DNA from: Aequorivita capsosiphonis DSM 23843
GTDB lineage: Bacteria; Bacteroidota; Bacteroidia; Flavobacteriales; Flavobacteriaceae
Direction: 5' to 3'
Length of the DNA: 64,000 nucleotides
Assembly (NCBI RefSeq): GCF_000429125.1
Contig: NZ_AUBG01000002.1
Location: 392,917-456,916, forward strand
In this document: positions 1 through 9,069 of the stretch, one piece after another
Layout: each line of letters opens with the position of its first letter
Position numbering within the stretch: position 1 is the first letter of the stretch
Notes under the pieces: model-generated
What the model saw: the letters and a program-made list of their open reading frames with translations, nothing else
Told to the model about the DNA's origin: nothing
Databases searched by the model: none
Translations under genes and position numbers: made by a program

Positions 1-508
1 CCAATTGGTTTTTAAGGGCATCAAATTTTGCTGAAGCTGTTCCCGCAATTATCTTTTGCTCAGTTACAATAGTCTCCTGTTTGTTTCGGTAATAATAGAC
101 TATATAGAAAATAGCGGTAACTACTACAGAAATTATAAACCCGACATAGTAAAAAGCGATTCTTTCAGTTTCAATAAATTGCGATACGGTTTGACTTCCA
201 ATTACAGTTTTAACAAAAATTCGTATCACAAATAAGCTCAAAATTGTAAGCGCAATTCCTCCCAATGCACCTTTCAATAGATTTTTAACTTTAAAAGCTT
301 GGTTTGGAAACCATTTAAGTAAAAACCCAAAATACTGGGCGTTCACCATATAGAGTACAACCGCGTAAATTTGGTTGTACATAAACATTACAAGAACTTC
401 TTTAGAGTTGGAAAATGTATAACCGTTTAGATATTGAATAATAACCAAAATGATAAACACCAAGGTTCCAACAAAAAAAGCTTTTCCGAAATCTTTTAAA
501 ATGCGCAT
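1..508 (-). CDS. LytS/YehU-type sensor histidine kinase, N-terminal part (runs off the window)
   Basis: The reading frame starts at an ATG on the minus strand and stays open to base 1, so the 3' end lies outside the window. About 169 residues are visible. They contain four hydrophobic segments (around residues 10-25, 38-60, 78-98 and 120-143) followed by a charged linker. The visible end reads TASAKFDALKNQL, the lead-in to the His-box of the His_kinase family PF06580 (normally followed by DPHFLFNSLN). Known members are membrane sensor kinases that phosphorylate LytTR-type response regulators. The regulator gene is probably next to it outside the window. The catalytic half is not visible, so this rests on topology plus the linker motif. 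Confidence 0.75.
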   Translation of the reverse strand, partial: MRILKDFGKAFFVGTLVFIILVIIQYLNGYTFSNSKEVLVMFMYNQIYAVVLYMVNAQYFGFLLKWFPNQAFKVKNLLKGALGGIALTILSLFVIRIFVKTVIGSQTVSQFIETERIAFYYVGFIISVVVTAIFYIVYYYRNKQETIVTEQKIIAGTASAKFDALKNQL

Positions 509-526
509 TGAAATATTTTAGATTGA

Positions 527-712
527 CCACGAATGCACGAATAATGTGTGAAAACCTGGGTTTATAGGGATTAATAATTATTATTCCAGAAATGGACTTA
601 TTTCATTTTTTTTTGTGAAAAGTTGTGACTCTTTGGGCACCGCTTCGGAATAACTATATTACAGCCTTGCACGGGAAGTTTAGCACCAAAAAATAAATTC
701 GTGAATTCGAGG
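527..712. repeat. Imperfect inverted repeat between two genes
   Basis: The arms at 527-543 (CCACGAATGCACGAATA) and about 695-712 (revcomp CCTCGAATTCACGAATTT) are inverted copies differing at a few positions. They lie in the 210-bp gap between the kinase and the TPR gene. Similar CCACGAAT-type elements are common in flavobacterial intergenic DNA (from memory). The ORFs here are shadows. Confidence 0.4.
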
Positions 713-718
713 CATTTT

Positions 719-1381
719 TTATTTACAACTCTCCGCGAGTACTTGCTTCGCACGATCTTTACCAAATGTTGGGTAAAATTCACCTTCTGGTTTAAAGGTA
801 GCAAAAAGATCTATGGCGCGCTGAATGTCTTTACAGTAGGAGTCTATAGAGCCGCCAAAGTATTGAGCACTTCCAATATCCCACTGCGCCTTTGCAAAAA
901 TCATACGTGGATTCTCAGGTGCTAGCGCTAAAGCTCTGTTGTAAAGCTCTGAAGCCTTTGCCGAATATGCCATCCCATATTGTTGCCCGTCATAAACAAT
1001 CCAAGCGGTGTATAATTGCGCTTGCAAAACAAGTAAATCCGGATTCTCTTTAGAAATTGCGGTTGCATCATTTATAAAATCTTGGGCTTTCTCCAATTGA
1101 GCTTTCAATTTAGTTCCATCTTTTTCTGTAAAACTATTAACCACATTTATCTGCGCTACATAATAAGGCGGCAACCAATTATCAGGTTCTGCCGTGGCAA
1201 TGCGCTCAAAAATATTTGCGGCTTCCCAAGGTTTGTCATCATGCCATAACTGAAAGGCTTTTTGCATTCCTTGTTGGTATGGTGTCGGTATGGTGTCTGA
1301 AGTTGAAACGGTCGTTTCAGTCTGTGCTTGCATTACAATTACAGTAAAAAATAGGCTGAGGTAAGTAAGTACGTTTTGCAT
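719..1381 (-). CDS. Exported tetratricopeptide-repeat protein
   Basis: The 220-residue protein begins with a signal peptide (MQNVLTYLSLFFTVIVMQAQ, cleavage after AQA/Q likely). It continues with helical repeats of TPR character: a repeat around residues 35-70 (AFQLWHDDKPWEAANIFERI), another around 95-130, and a clear one around 145-175 (ASELYNRALALAPENPRMIF). TPR proteins are protein-protein adaptors, and no enzymatic motif is visible. It is transcribed leftwards like its neighbours but separated from DUF2141 by about 90 bp, so a shared operon is uncertain. The partner is unknown. The call as an exported TPR protein is solid; the role is not. Confidence 0.75.
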   Translation of the reverse strand: MQNVLTYLSLFFTVIVMQAQTETTVSTSDTIPTPYQQGMQKAFQLWHDDKPWEAANIFERIATAEPDNWLPPYYVAQINVVNSFTEKDGTKLKAQLEKAQDFINDATAISKENPDLLVLQAQLYTAWIVYDGQQYGMAYSAKASELYNRALALAPENPRMIFAKAQWDIGSAQYFGGSIDSYCKDIQRAIDLFATFKPEGEFYPTFGKDRAKQVLAESCK

Positions 1382-1472
1382 GATTATAATTTTTATTGGT
1401 TATTAATATTATTTAATGGGTATTATTATTAATTATCGATAAGAACCATTTTAGGTTATCATTTTCATAAAA

Positions 1473-1889
1473 TCACATCATTTTAATATTGATATTTTTT
1501 ATTTCACCTCCTTTAATTTCAAACTTTGCATCATCCCATTTAGGAGGTCCAAATCTTGGTGGTACGTTGTTTGAGTTTCCATAATCTTCCATTGGAATAA
1601 AGCCAAAAAGCATATCAAATTCATTATCATTGTCTTCGTCGTGAAAAACAGAAACAGCATATATTCCGTCCGGAATATCTGTAAACAAGGCGGTGGAATG
1701 TTTTTTAATAATCTCAGATGTAGCTGATTTATATTCTTTCTCTAGGAAATCACTTTCTGTGTTATAGAGACCGATTATAGCTTTTCCAATATTGTTGTCA
1801 AATCCAGAAATAGAAACTTCAATTGTATTCTGAGCTTGTAAAACCAGCGTTGTTGAAAAAAGAAGGATTAACGTAAATATTGTTTTCAT
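1473..1889 (-). CDS. DUF2141 family exported protein
   Basis: The 138-residue protein carries a Sec signal peptide ending near LVLQAQ. The mature part has the DUF2141 pattern: a conserved start (IEVSISGFDNNIGKAIIGLY), a central FTDIPDGIYAVSVFHDEDND segment, then GFIPMEDYGNSNNVP and PRFGPPKWDDAKF near the C-terminus. The length fits the family's usual ~140 residues. Members are small secreted beta-sandwich proteins of unknown function. It lies upstream of the TPR gene in the transcription direction, and the next gene upstream is a TonB-dependent receptor. Any functional link to either is inference. The family call is firm. Confidence 0.85.
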   Translation of the reverse strand: MKTIFTLILLFSTTLVLQAQNTIEVSISGFDNNIGKAIIGLYNTESDFLEKEYKSATSEIIKKHSTALFTDIPDGIYAVSVFHDEDNDNEFDMLFGFIPMEDYGNSNNVPPRFGPPKWDDAKFEIKGGEIKNINIKMM

Positions 1890-2061
1890 GATATTTGGCT
1901 TAAAGGTTTTAAAGTTAAATATTTATTCAAATTTCCTTCAAAATAACTATTCTAGGAAAATATATAAACCCAACTGTTGAAATATGCGGTTGAATTGTAA
2001 TATATTTTTATTTTTGAGAAAGTTCATTTTTCGGCATCAAGCATCGAACATCCGTCATATT

Positions 2062-4218
2062 TTATAAATTATCCAACTGATTATCTCTGCCATTATCACT
2101 AATGGTCCAAAAGAAACCTATAAAAAAGAATTGATCTGCGGCAGGAAGTAATTCCCTACGAGCAAAATTTCCACTCGCATCTGGCCTGTTCGCGTATTCA
2201 TATCCATTTACATTCTTAAATGCAAATACATTGTTTACAGAAGCATAAATAATTTTTTGCTGCGATAATAAATACGCCCAGTTTAAACTAAGACTATTAT
2301 AGCTTTTGGTTTTATTCTGAAGAAATCCTGGCGTGTTCAAATCGGTGTAAGTTCTTCCGCTACCGTATTGATAAGTGAAGCCAATTTGACTTTTCCAATC
2401 ATCAATCCAATATTTTGCAACCACAGAAAGGTTATGAGTGTTTGCAAAGTTGGGGGTAGCTTCAATGGGGTAATTTTTATATTTTCGTTTTGTATCCAAA
2501 TAGGAATAACTCACCCAATAATCTACGTTTTTAATACTCTCATTGTCTCTCCAAAAGATATCGAGACCCTGTGCAAACCCATCACCATTATTTGAAAATG
2601 TACTATTTACATCCGGAGTCGCTTCATTATAGGTCACGAGGTTACTGTAATCCTTTCTATAAACCTCTGCGCGAAAGATTCTATTGTTTGCTGAATATTG
2701 ATAATTCATAATATAATGCTGAGTGTGCTGTGCTTCCAACTGAGTCGAGAATTTTAACTCCTCATTATCCGGTTGCTGAAAGAAATCGCCATAAGCCAAA
2801 GAAAGCTGACTTTTCTTTCCAGTTTTATAAGCAAATGAAATTCTTGGTGAAACTGTAAATTCCTTGAACAACTCACTGTATTCCCCACGAAGTCCAAGTT
2901 TTAATGCGAGTTTCCTAGAGAAAAGCATATCAGCTTCTGCAAAAGCTACTGAAATATTATTGTTAAATCCAAGCTTCGCTTCCAAATTAGAGTCATCGTA
3001 ATTTTCACTAAAATCAGTTACAAACTGCTCTGCACCAAAATTCAATTTAAATCGATTACTGAAGCGTTTTTTTAACTTCAATTTAAAATGTGCCGAGTTT
3101 TCAACATCTTTAATATCCGCATCATCAATCCCCACTTTGGTTTTTGCGTACGTATAACTGCCACCGCCAAAAATGGACCAGCCTTTGTTCAGCCTTTCGC
3201 TATAATTAATATTAGTGTAAAAATTCTGGTTGTTCAGTTTAAACCGAACACCCTCTGGCTTGTTAATATCTTCTTGCGTTAGTTCAAAATTAGAAGTTTC
3301 AAAAGCACCATAAATTTTTAAAAGCCCATCGCCTATTTTCTGACGGAAAACCGCTTCCCCTGAAGCTGTTTCATAAGGTTTTTTCCACGTATTCCTGTCG
3401 GGTAAAATGGCTATATATGGCGCTAGATTTATATAGGAAGCATTCAAGCTTAAAGAACTAGATTCGTTCCATTTTTTTGTGTGCCCCAAGCTACCGCCAA
3501 CACTCATAATACCAATATCTGTCTTATCATGTGTAGGTTCGTCAATAGTGTTCAAAAGTAAAACGGATGAAAGTGCCTGTCCAAATTCAGCAGAATATCC
3601 GCCGGTGGAAAACGTAATTCCATCAAACAAAAACGGACTATAACGTCCGCGCGCTGGAACGTTGTTGGCTGTAGGTGTATAAGGTGTAAAAACGCGAATA
3701 CCGTCAATGAAAATCTGAGTTTCGCCAGCATCTCCTCCACGAACAAACAAACGGCCATCTTCTGCAACTGTGGTCGTGCCGGGAAGGGTTTGGAAGGCTC
3801 CCACAAAATCACCAACAGCACTGGCAGTTGTAACAATATCCAACGGTTTTAAAACAGAAACCTTGCTGTTATCACCTGCAGAAAAGGAACCTGCGGTTAT
3901 AGTCACGGTTTCCAAGGAGTTCAAATCTTCGCGAAGAACAATCTTGAGGTTGTTCATATTCGAAACATCTTCTGTAAGTTTAGCAGTTTCAAATGAAATG
4001 TAGGAAACGTTTAAAGTTTGTGATCCCTTTTCCGAAGTTTTAAACGAGAAGTTTCCTTTTTCATCGGAAGTACTTCCATCATAAGCTCCTTCAAGATAGA
4101 CATTGGCTCCCATGATGGACCTTCCTTTATTGTCTATCACAGTTCCTGAAACTGTAGTTTGCGCCAAAATTGAACTTGGAAAAACAATGATTAAAAAAAA
4201 TAGGACTGAAATTTTCAT
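2062..4218 (-). CDS. TonB-dependent receptor with carboxypeptidase-like N-terminal domain
   Basis: The 718-residue protein has a signal peptide (MKISVLFFLIIVFPSSILAQ). A CarboxypepD_reg-like domain follows (about 21-105, TVSGTVIDNKGRSIMGANVY), then a plug domain (about 115-225, with GRLFVRGGDAGETQIFIDGI), and the rest is a beta-barrel of alternating strands. Such receptors import siderophores, vitamins or glycans across the outer membrane using TonB energy. No SusD-like partner is adjacent, so a polysaccharide-utilisation role is not supported. It is slightly short for the class (usual 750-1000) but looks complete. The C-terminus lacks a terminal aromatic residue (DNGRDNQLDNL). The substrate cannot be told from sequence. 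Confidence 0.9.
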   Translation of the reverse strand: MKISVLFFLIIVFPSSILAQTTVSGTVIDNKGRSIMGANVYLEGAYDGSTSDEKGNFSFKTSEKGSQTLNVSYISFETAKLTEDVSNMNNLKIVLREDLNSLETVTITAGSFSAGDNSKVSVLKPLDIVTTASAVGDFVGAFQTLPGTTTVAEDGRLFVRGGDAGETQIFIDGIRVFTPYTPTANNVPARGRYSPFLFDGITFSTGGYSAEFGQALSSVLLLNTIDEPTHDKTDIGIMSVGGSLGHTKKWNESSSLSLNASYINLAPYIAILPDRNTWKKPYETASGEAVFRQKIGDGLLKIYGAFETSNFELTQEDINKPEGVRFKLNNQNFYTNINYSERLNKGWSIFGGGSYTYAKTKVGIDDADIKDVENSAHFKLKLKKRFSNRFKLNFGAEQFVTDFSENYDDSNLEAKLGFNNNISVAFAEADMLFSRKLALKLGLRGEYSELFKEFTVSPRISFAYKTGKKSQLSLAYGDFFQQPDNEELKFSTQLEAQHTQHYIMNYQYSANNRIFRAEVYRKDYSNLVTYNEATPDVNSTFSNNGDGFAQGLDIFWRDNESIKNVDYWVSYSYLDTKRKYKNYPIEATPNFANTHNLSVVAKYWIDDWKSQIGFTYQYGSGRTYTDLNTPGFLQNKTKSYNSLSLNWAYLLSQQKIIYASVNNVFAFKNVNGYEYANRPDASGNFARRELLPAADQFFFIGFFWTISDNGRDNQLDNL

Positions 4219-4335
4219 GAGATGGTTGGTTTAATTTTCAGTTCAAAGGTGGAATTTAGGGATATCATTTTAGAATAAAACAATCTGAACTGTGAGAATT
4301 GACGGTTCAATTGTAATTTTTATTAAACTGCTATT

Positions 4336-4505
4336 AGAATTTTGCGTCTTCGCACCTTTACGAGAGGAAGTTGTTACACATAGTTGCGTAAAGGACCACA
4401 AAGGTTCGCAAAGAAATGCTTCTAGACAATTCGAAATAAACAGAATTACTACTTTGCGGCTTCGCGCCTTTGCGAACTGATTTTTTTCTCGCAAAGACGC
4501 TAAGA
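4336..4505. repeat. Degenerate CGCAAAGACGC-type intergenic repeat
   Basis: The gap between the receptor gene and the HTH gene holds alternating fragments of a CGCAAAGACGC / GCGTCTTTGCG motif in both orientations (for example TTGCGTCTTCGCACCTTTACG near 4341 and TTTGCGGCTTCGCGCCTTTGCG near 4454). Related sequence recurs around 48385-48466. Both strands show ORFs here, but these are products of the repeat. It looks like a dispersed non-coding element. Confidence 0.5.
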
Positions 4506-4510
4506 ACACA

Positions 4511-4714
4511 TCACTCAACATATTCCAAAATATCTCCTGGCTGACATTCCAAGACTTGACAAATTGCTTCCAACGTACTAAAACGAACGGCCTTTGCTTT
4601 TCCGGTTTTTAAAATGGAAAGGTTAGACAAGGTCAATCCTACTTTTTCGGAAAGTTCATTTAATGACATTTTTCTTGTCGCCATCATTACGTCTAAGTTT
4701 ACTACTATTGGCAT
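4511..4714 (-). CDS. Small Xre/Cro-type helix-turn-helix regulator
   Basis: The 67-residue protein is essentially one HTH domain of the HTH_26 (YozG-like) type. It starts MPIVVNLDVMMATRKMSLNEL; the recognition unit is SEKVGLTLSNLSILKTGK, and it ends GDILEYVE. Family members are 65-80 residues and are typically encoded directly after a DUF2975 membrane protein, as here: the two are separated by only 2 bp. It probably autoregulates the pair. What the pair senses is not known. Confidence 0.85.
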   Translation of the reverse strand: MPIVVNLDVMMATRKMSLNELSEKVGLTLSNLSILKTGKAKAVRFSTLEAICQVLECQPGDILEYVE

Positions 4715-4716
4715 AA

Positions 4717-5241
4717 TTATATTGTTAATTGGTTCTCCTCTTGCATCTCCACTCCTCTTTTAAAAACCAATGCTAGAATATAAATAATTCCTGCAAAAAA
4801 CAGAAATTCATGCGCCCCCCAATCCAGTTGTGAGATATCAGCACCTCTTTTTACGATTCCTTCAGTATAATCATCAGCTACTAAGGCAACAATACCAATA
4901 CTTAATGCAAAATAACCGATTTTTGAAATAACATCTGTAACGTTTTTATTGAACGGGTGATCTAGGTCAAATTTCATAAAAAGTTTAACTGCGAGAAAAG
5001 CTAAATAGGCTTTCATTCCAGTCAAAACAATTAAAAAGCTTACCACTTTAACGTAAGAGCTGAGACCCAGTTCATATATATTAAAAAGGTCAAAACCAAG
5101 ATAAAGATCTTTAGCTGCTTCCGGATTTACAAAAATACTCACCAAAAACGAAGTTAAAATCGCTCCGGTTTTAATACATAAGCCAACTAAGATTATCCAG
5201 AAAATAACATTCATCACTTTCATTATAAGATTTGTTTTCAT
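4717..5241 (-). CDS. DUF2975 family membrane protein
   Basis: The 174-residue protein has four predicted membrane segments: about 10-35 (MNVIFWIILVGLCIKTGAIL), 60-85 (VVSFLIVLTGMKAYLAFLAV), 105-125 (IGYFALSIGIVALVA) and 143-162 (FLFFAGIIYILALVF). It matches the DUF2975 architecture in length and topology and ends with the charged tail common before the partner gene. The function of the family is unknown. The start codon is preceded by A-rich sequence, and the 5' flank (5242-5459) is AT-rich with TAAATA runs likely to hold promoters for both directions. Confidence 0.8.
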   Translation of the reverse strand: MKTNLIMKVMNVIFWIILVGLCIKTGAILTSFLVSIFVNPEAAKDLYLGFDLFNIYELGLSSYVKVVSFLIVLTGMKAYLAFLAVKLFMKFDLDHPFNKNVTDVISKIGYFALSIGIVALVADDYTEGIVKRGADISQLDWGAHEFLFFAGIIYILALVFKRGVEMQEENQLTI

Positions 5242-5459
5242 TTTTATTGATTTAGAATTACTTTACGAATTTAAATAAATATTTATTGATAAACAATAAA
5301 TATATTTTATATTTCGATAAATATTATTCCTTACGTCATAAAGGTTCTTAGTTTAAGGAGCGAAACACCTTTACTTTATTGGTTTTTAACAAAAATTCAA
5401 CACCAGATTCTTACTAAGTAAAAAGTGGAAAATTGTATCTTCGGAAAAAAGAAAAAGTG

Positions 5460-6056
5460 ATGAGTGATTCGGAAAAAGTTGATGCCTTCATCAAAAATCA
5501 TACGCAATGGAAGGAAAAGCTACAACAGCTTCGTGGAATTATACGAGAAACTGAACTAAAAGAAGAAGTGAAATGGGGCAAACCCACTTACACTTTTAAC
5601 GGAAAATCGGTGGTTGGTATGGCCAGCTTTAAAAACCATATTGCGCTGTGGTTTCCGCAAGGTGTTTTCTTGAAAGACGAACACAATAAACTCATCAATG
5701 CGCAAGAAGGCATTACTAAAGCCCAACGGCAATGGCGGTTTACTACTAATGATAAAATTGAGCACAACCTAGTTTTGAAATATCTTGAAGAAGCCATTAG
5801 CAATTCAAAAACAGGAAAAGAATTAAAACCGGAGCGAAACAAAGCTATAATTGTCCCACCTTTGCTCAAACAGGAATTTCAAAAAGATTTCTCACTAAAA
5901 AATAATTTTCAAGACCTTAGTCTTGGGAAACAGCGTGAATATGCCGAATACATAGCACAAGCTAAGCGAGCGACCACCCAACAAAACCGGTTGCAAAAAT
6001 GTATCCCGTTAATAAAAAGAGGAATGGGACTTCACGATAAACACAAAAACACCTAA
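5460..6056 (+). CDS. YdeI/OmdA-like protein with DUF1801 domain
   Basis: The ATG at 5460 is chosen over an in-frame TTG at 5433, because the protein then begins MSDSEKVDAFIKNHTQWKEK, the normal family start. The N-terminal part (1-110) is a DUF1801 domain with the typical EEVKWGKPTYTFNGKSVVGM and HIALWFPQG stretches. The C-terminal part (about 130-198) is the YdeI/OmpD-associated (OmdA) domain with LGKQREYAEYIAQAKRATTQQNRLQKC. Relatives are called bacteriocin-protection proteins, but the biochemical activity is not established. The stop codon TAA directly abuts the ATG of the cyclase gene, so the two are probably co-transcribed. Confidence 0.85.
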   Translation: MSDSEKVDAFIKNHTQWKEKLQQLRGIIRETELKEEVKWGKPTYTFNGKSVVGMASFKNHIALWFPQGVFLKDEHNKLINAQEGITKAQRQWRFTTNDKIEHNLVLKYLEEAISNSKTGKELKPERNKAIIVPPLLKQEFQKDFSLKNNFQDLSLGKQREYAEYIAQAKRATTQQNRLQKCIPLIKRGMGLHDKHKNT

Positions 6057-7172
6057 ATGGCTTTAAAACCTAATTTTAAAAGATATACCACTCACCAGCT
6101 TTGGTTTTATACGCGCCGTGCATTTTGGATTTTGGTGGCCTGGGTACTTATTTCAAATATTATGTTTTTTTATGAATTTATCACCCTTAAGAGTAATGGG
6201 GTGTTAAGTTCTAGTTACGACCTTTATTCTGCGGTCATGGCAAATCTGATCGTAGCGATTTCTGCTGGACTCATTGGTGGTATTGTTACGGTAAACCTTA
6301 TGGAACGCTGGTTACGACGTTTGGTTTTTTGGAAAGCGCTCCTATATTTAATTCTGGCCTATACATTAACAGCTTTTCTTGTTGGCTCCTTTGGTGCAAT
6401 ATACATAACCAGTGAAAACTTAGGGGTGCCGTTCTATTCTTCGGAAGTAATGCAGGAAACATTCTTCTTCTTCGGCTCTTGGCTCTTTATCAAAAATTAT
6501 ATCATCTGGCTTTTTATAGTGCTTGTCACCTTAATCGTTTTGATGGTAAATGATAAATATGGTCCAGGGGTTTTTCCAGATTATTTGCTTGGAAGATATT
6601 TTCGACCCAAACACGAACGCCGTATTTTTATGTTTGCCGATATTAAAAATGCTACAGGAATTGCCGAAAGCCTAGGTGAAGAAAAATATTTCAATTTCTT
6701 AAAGGATTTCTTTCGTCATATTGCGCCGGCAATCGTGCAAACAAGAGGCGAGGTTTATCAATACGTAGGCGATGAAGTTGTTGTTTCATGGAAAATGAAG
6801 TTGGGGCTGAAACGTGGAAATGCGATTCAATGTTTCTACAGTATGAAAAAAATCATTAAGTATAAATCACCGAAATATTTAAAACGCTATGGCGTTATTC
6901 CCGAGTTTAAGGTTGGTCTGCACTACGGCACAGTGATGGTGGGTGAGATTGGACAAATAAAACGCGACATTGCTTTTTCTGGTGATGTATTAAACACAAC
7001 CTCGCGCATTCAAGCGATGTGCAATGAACTTGATGTTGAAATCTTAGCCTCAAAACCATTCGCCGATATCGCCTATAAACTACCGAAAGGAGTTACCAAA
7101 AAAGAAATGGGAAAAGAACAACTGCGTGGAAAAAGTGAAGAAATTGAGTTGGTGACCTACATTAAAAAGTAA
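6057..7172 (+). CDS. Membrane-anchored class III adenylate/guanylate cyclase
   Basis: The 371-residue protein has four membrane segments in residues 22-165 and a class III cyclase domain at about 187-368. Metal-binding aspartates are visible at D195 (FMFADIKNAT) and D239 (YQYVGDEVVVSW). The transition-state Asn and Arg are N313 and R317 (GDVLNTTSRIQ). The residues that normally read the base are not canonical: Q235 stands where adenylate cyclases have Lys, and A306 where they have Asp. ATP specificity is therefore not assured. It would make a cyclic nucleotide in the cytoplasm under control of the membrane part. It abuts the YdeI-like gene. Confidence 0.85.
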   Translation: MALKPNFKRYTTHQLWFYTRRAFWILVAWVLISNIMFFYEFITLKSNGVLSSSYDLYSAVMANLIVAISAGLIGGIVTVNLMERWLRRLVFWKALLYLILAYTLTAFLVGSFGAIYITSENLGVPFYSSEVMQETFFFFGSWLFIKNYIIWLFIVLVTLIVLMVNDKYGPGVFPDYLLGRYFRPKHERRIFMFADIKNATGIAESLGEEKYFNFLKDFFRHIAPAIVQTRGEVYQYVGDEVVVSWKMKLGLKRGNAIQCFYSMKKIIKYKSPKYLKRYGVIPEFKVGLHYGTVMVGEIGQIKRDIAFSGDVLNTTSRIQAMCNELDVEILASKPFADIAYKLPKGVTKKEMGKEQLRGKSEEIELVTYIKK

Positions 7173-7251
7173 TTATCTGTTATTGTATGGAAGCTTTAAC
7201 TTGTTTCCTTTTTTGTATCTTAAACGCTATTAATCTTTAAACCTTTAAGTT

Positions 7252-7611
7252 ATGAAAACCGATAAATACACAAAAACAGTATTGACTATTATAGCCATTT
7301 GTTTAAGCATCAATGTCGCAAAAGATTTTAATTTTATTCCTTCGGCCTTTGCCAATGAAACCGAAAAGACTCCTCAAATTCCAGACGGTCATATAATAGT
7401 TCCAGAAAATCAAGTTATGGATGTTCGGCTGGTAAATATAAACACCTCTGATAAATTGAACGTCAACTTAAAAGGAGTCGATACTTATGACGAACTAAAA
7501 GTAAACGTGACCAAAATTGAAACTAAAGATCTTTTAAACGTAAATCTTCATAGCCTAGGAGGAAGTTGGGTTTCAAGTGGCGGACCACTTCCAGTGAAAC
7601 TGGAACGTTAA
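7252..7611 (+). CDS. Small exported protein with 13-residue repeats, unknown function
   Basis: The 119-residue protein has a positively charged N-terminus and a hydrophobic stretch (VLTIIAICLSINVA) resembling a signal peptide or anchor. Residues 58-108 hold about three copies of a 13-residue unit such as VNLKGVDTYDELK, VNVTKIETKDLLN and VNLHSL, with valine/leucine alternation that suggests stacked short beta-strands. Glycine-rich sequence follows (GGSWVSSGGPLPV). I do not recognise a named family. It is preceded by A-rich sequence and its own short intergenic region, and it converges with the NADH dehydrogenase gene 16 bp away. Confidence 0.7.
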   Translation: MKTDKYTKTVLTIIAICLSINVAKDFNFIPSAFANETEKTPQIPDGHIIVPENQVMDVRLVNINTSDKLNVNLKGVDTYDELKVNVTKIETKDLLNVNLHSLGGSWVSSGGPLPVKLER

Positions 7612-7627
7612 TATCCAAAAACTCTCG

Positions 7628-8956
7628 CTAAGCCTCCACGGAAGAACTCACAGCCGCTTCCTCTTCTTTGTGAAGGCTGGGAGACTTTTTTTTGTACGGT
7701 CTAATAATGAGCCTTGCAGCCCTATCGTAATTTATATAACTATAGGTCCAATTAAAAAAAGTGATCACTCTATTTCTAAAACCGACCAAAAACCAAAGGT
7801 GGACAAACATCCATAAAAACCAAGCAAAGGCACCTCCAAAATGCATTTTGCCAATGTCGACCACTGCCTTATTTCTACCTACGGTTGCCATTGTACCTTT
7901 ATCAAAGTATTTAAAAGGTTCCAATTTATCGCCCTTCAATATTTTTTTGAAGTTCTTCCCAAGGTTTTCACCCTGTTGAATAGCGGGCTGAGCAACTTGC
8001 GGATGTCCTTTGGGGTATTTTTCAGATTTCATAAGGGCAATATCCCCCAAGGCATAAATATTCTCAAAGCCATTCACTTTGTTAAATTGGTCTACACTAT
8101 ATCGATTTGCTTTCTCTACCAAAGCTTCACCATTAATACCTTTCACGGGGGCGCCAGTTACTCCAGCTGCCCAAATAAAAGTGGCCGTATGAAATTTCTT
8201 TCCATCTTTTGTAGTCACCGTCTCCCCGTCAAAATCACTTATCAGGGTTTTAAGATGAACTTGGACTCCAAGTTTTTCAAGAAAATGCTGCGCCTTTTTT
8301 GAAACTTTCTCGCTCATTGGAGGTAGAACTCTATCCTGCCCTTCAATAAGGTGGACGTGCATTTCGTCTTCATCTAGTGATGGGTAATCATTTTCTAAAA
8401 TTCCTTTTCTGAATTCTGCCAAAGCACCTGCCAATTCTACTCCCGTTGGTCCTGCGCCAGCAATTACAAAGTTGAGCAGTCGTTTTCTTTCAACTTCATC
8501 TGGCGTAATATCAGCTTTTTCAATATTCTGAAGAATTAAACTCCTAATATTCAATGCCTGAGGCACCGTTTTCATAGGCATGCTATTTTCTGCGATGCTT
8601 TCATTTCCGAAGAAATTAGTACGCGTACCCGTTGCAAGAACCAAATAATCGTATTTCAAGCTTCCAATGGAAGTTTCTATAGTATTGTTTTCCGTATTTA
8701 TATTTTCAACTTCAGCCAGGCGGAAGTGAAAATCAATATTTCTTCTAAAAATTTTCCGAAGTGGATACGCTATGGAATCCGGTTCAAGTCCAGCAGTAGA
8801 AACCTGATAAAGCAAAGGCTGAAAAGTATGATAATTGTGGCGATCGAAAAGGACAATCTGCACCTTTTGTTTTCTAAGCTGTTTTATAAAAGAAATACCG
8901 GCAAAACCTCCACCAATAACAACAATTCTAGGGAGACCAGTTTCAGGGATGTTCAT
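7628..8956 (-). CDS. Type II NADH:quinone oxidoreductase (NDH-2-like FAD enzyme)
   Basis: The 442-residue protein has the two dinucleotide-binding folds of the pyridine nucleotide-disulfide oxidoreductase family. The FAD site is IVVIGGGFAGISF near residue 11, and the NAD(P)H site is FVIAGAGPTGVELAGALAE near 163. A GDIA segment (ALGDIALM near 302) binds FAD. The C-terminal hydrophobic region (about 380-415, FAWFLWMFVHLWFLVGFRN) fits membrane attachment. NDH-2 enzymes pass electrons from NADH to quinone without pumping ions. The family also includes sulfide:quinone reductases, but the NDH-2 pattern is clearer here. It is monocistronic and divergent from the ECF sigma gene. Confidence 0.88.
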   Translation of the reverse strand: MNIPETGLPRIVVIGGGFAGISFIKQLRKQKVQIVLFDRHNYHTFQPLLYQVSTAGLEPDSIAYPLRKIFRRNIDFHFRLAEVENINTENNTIETSIGSLKYDYLVLATGTRTNFFGNESIAENSMPMKTVPQALNIRSLILQNIEKADITPDEVERKRLLNFVIAGAGPTGVELAGALAEFRKGILENDYPSLDEDEMHVHLIEGQDRVLPPMSEKVSKKAQHFLEKLGVQVHLKTLISDFDGETVTTKDGKKFHTATFIWAAGVTGAPVKGINGEALVEKANRYSVDQFNKVNGFENIYALGDIALMKSEKYPKGHPQVAQPAIQQGENLGKNFKKILKGDKLEPFKYFDKGTMATVGRNKAVVDIGKMHFGGAFAWFLWMFVHLWFLVGFRNRVITFFNWTYSYINYDRAARLIIRPYKKKSPSLHKEEEAAVSSSVEA

Positions 8957-9069
8957 CTACTTAATTTTACTGCAAAATTAAACATTGTAAAAGTAGTTCT
9001 CTTTAATTTTATCACTTTTGTAACAAAGCACTTCTTTCGAACACTAATAAGAAGCCAAGAGAAAAACCA

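Noticed and set aside
598..925. Two overlapping ORFs on opposite strands near the TPR gene
   Set aside because: They lie in the intergenic inverted repeat and in the 3' part of the TPR gene in other frames; no start context, domain or coding pattern.
4270..4521. ORFs on both strands between the TonB receptor and the HTH gene
   Set aside because: Their sequence consists of the degenerate CGCAAAGACGC repeat, which leaves several frames open by chance.
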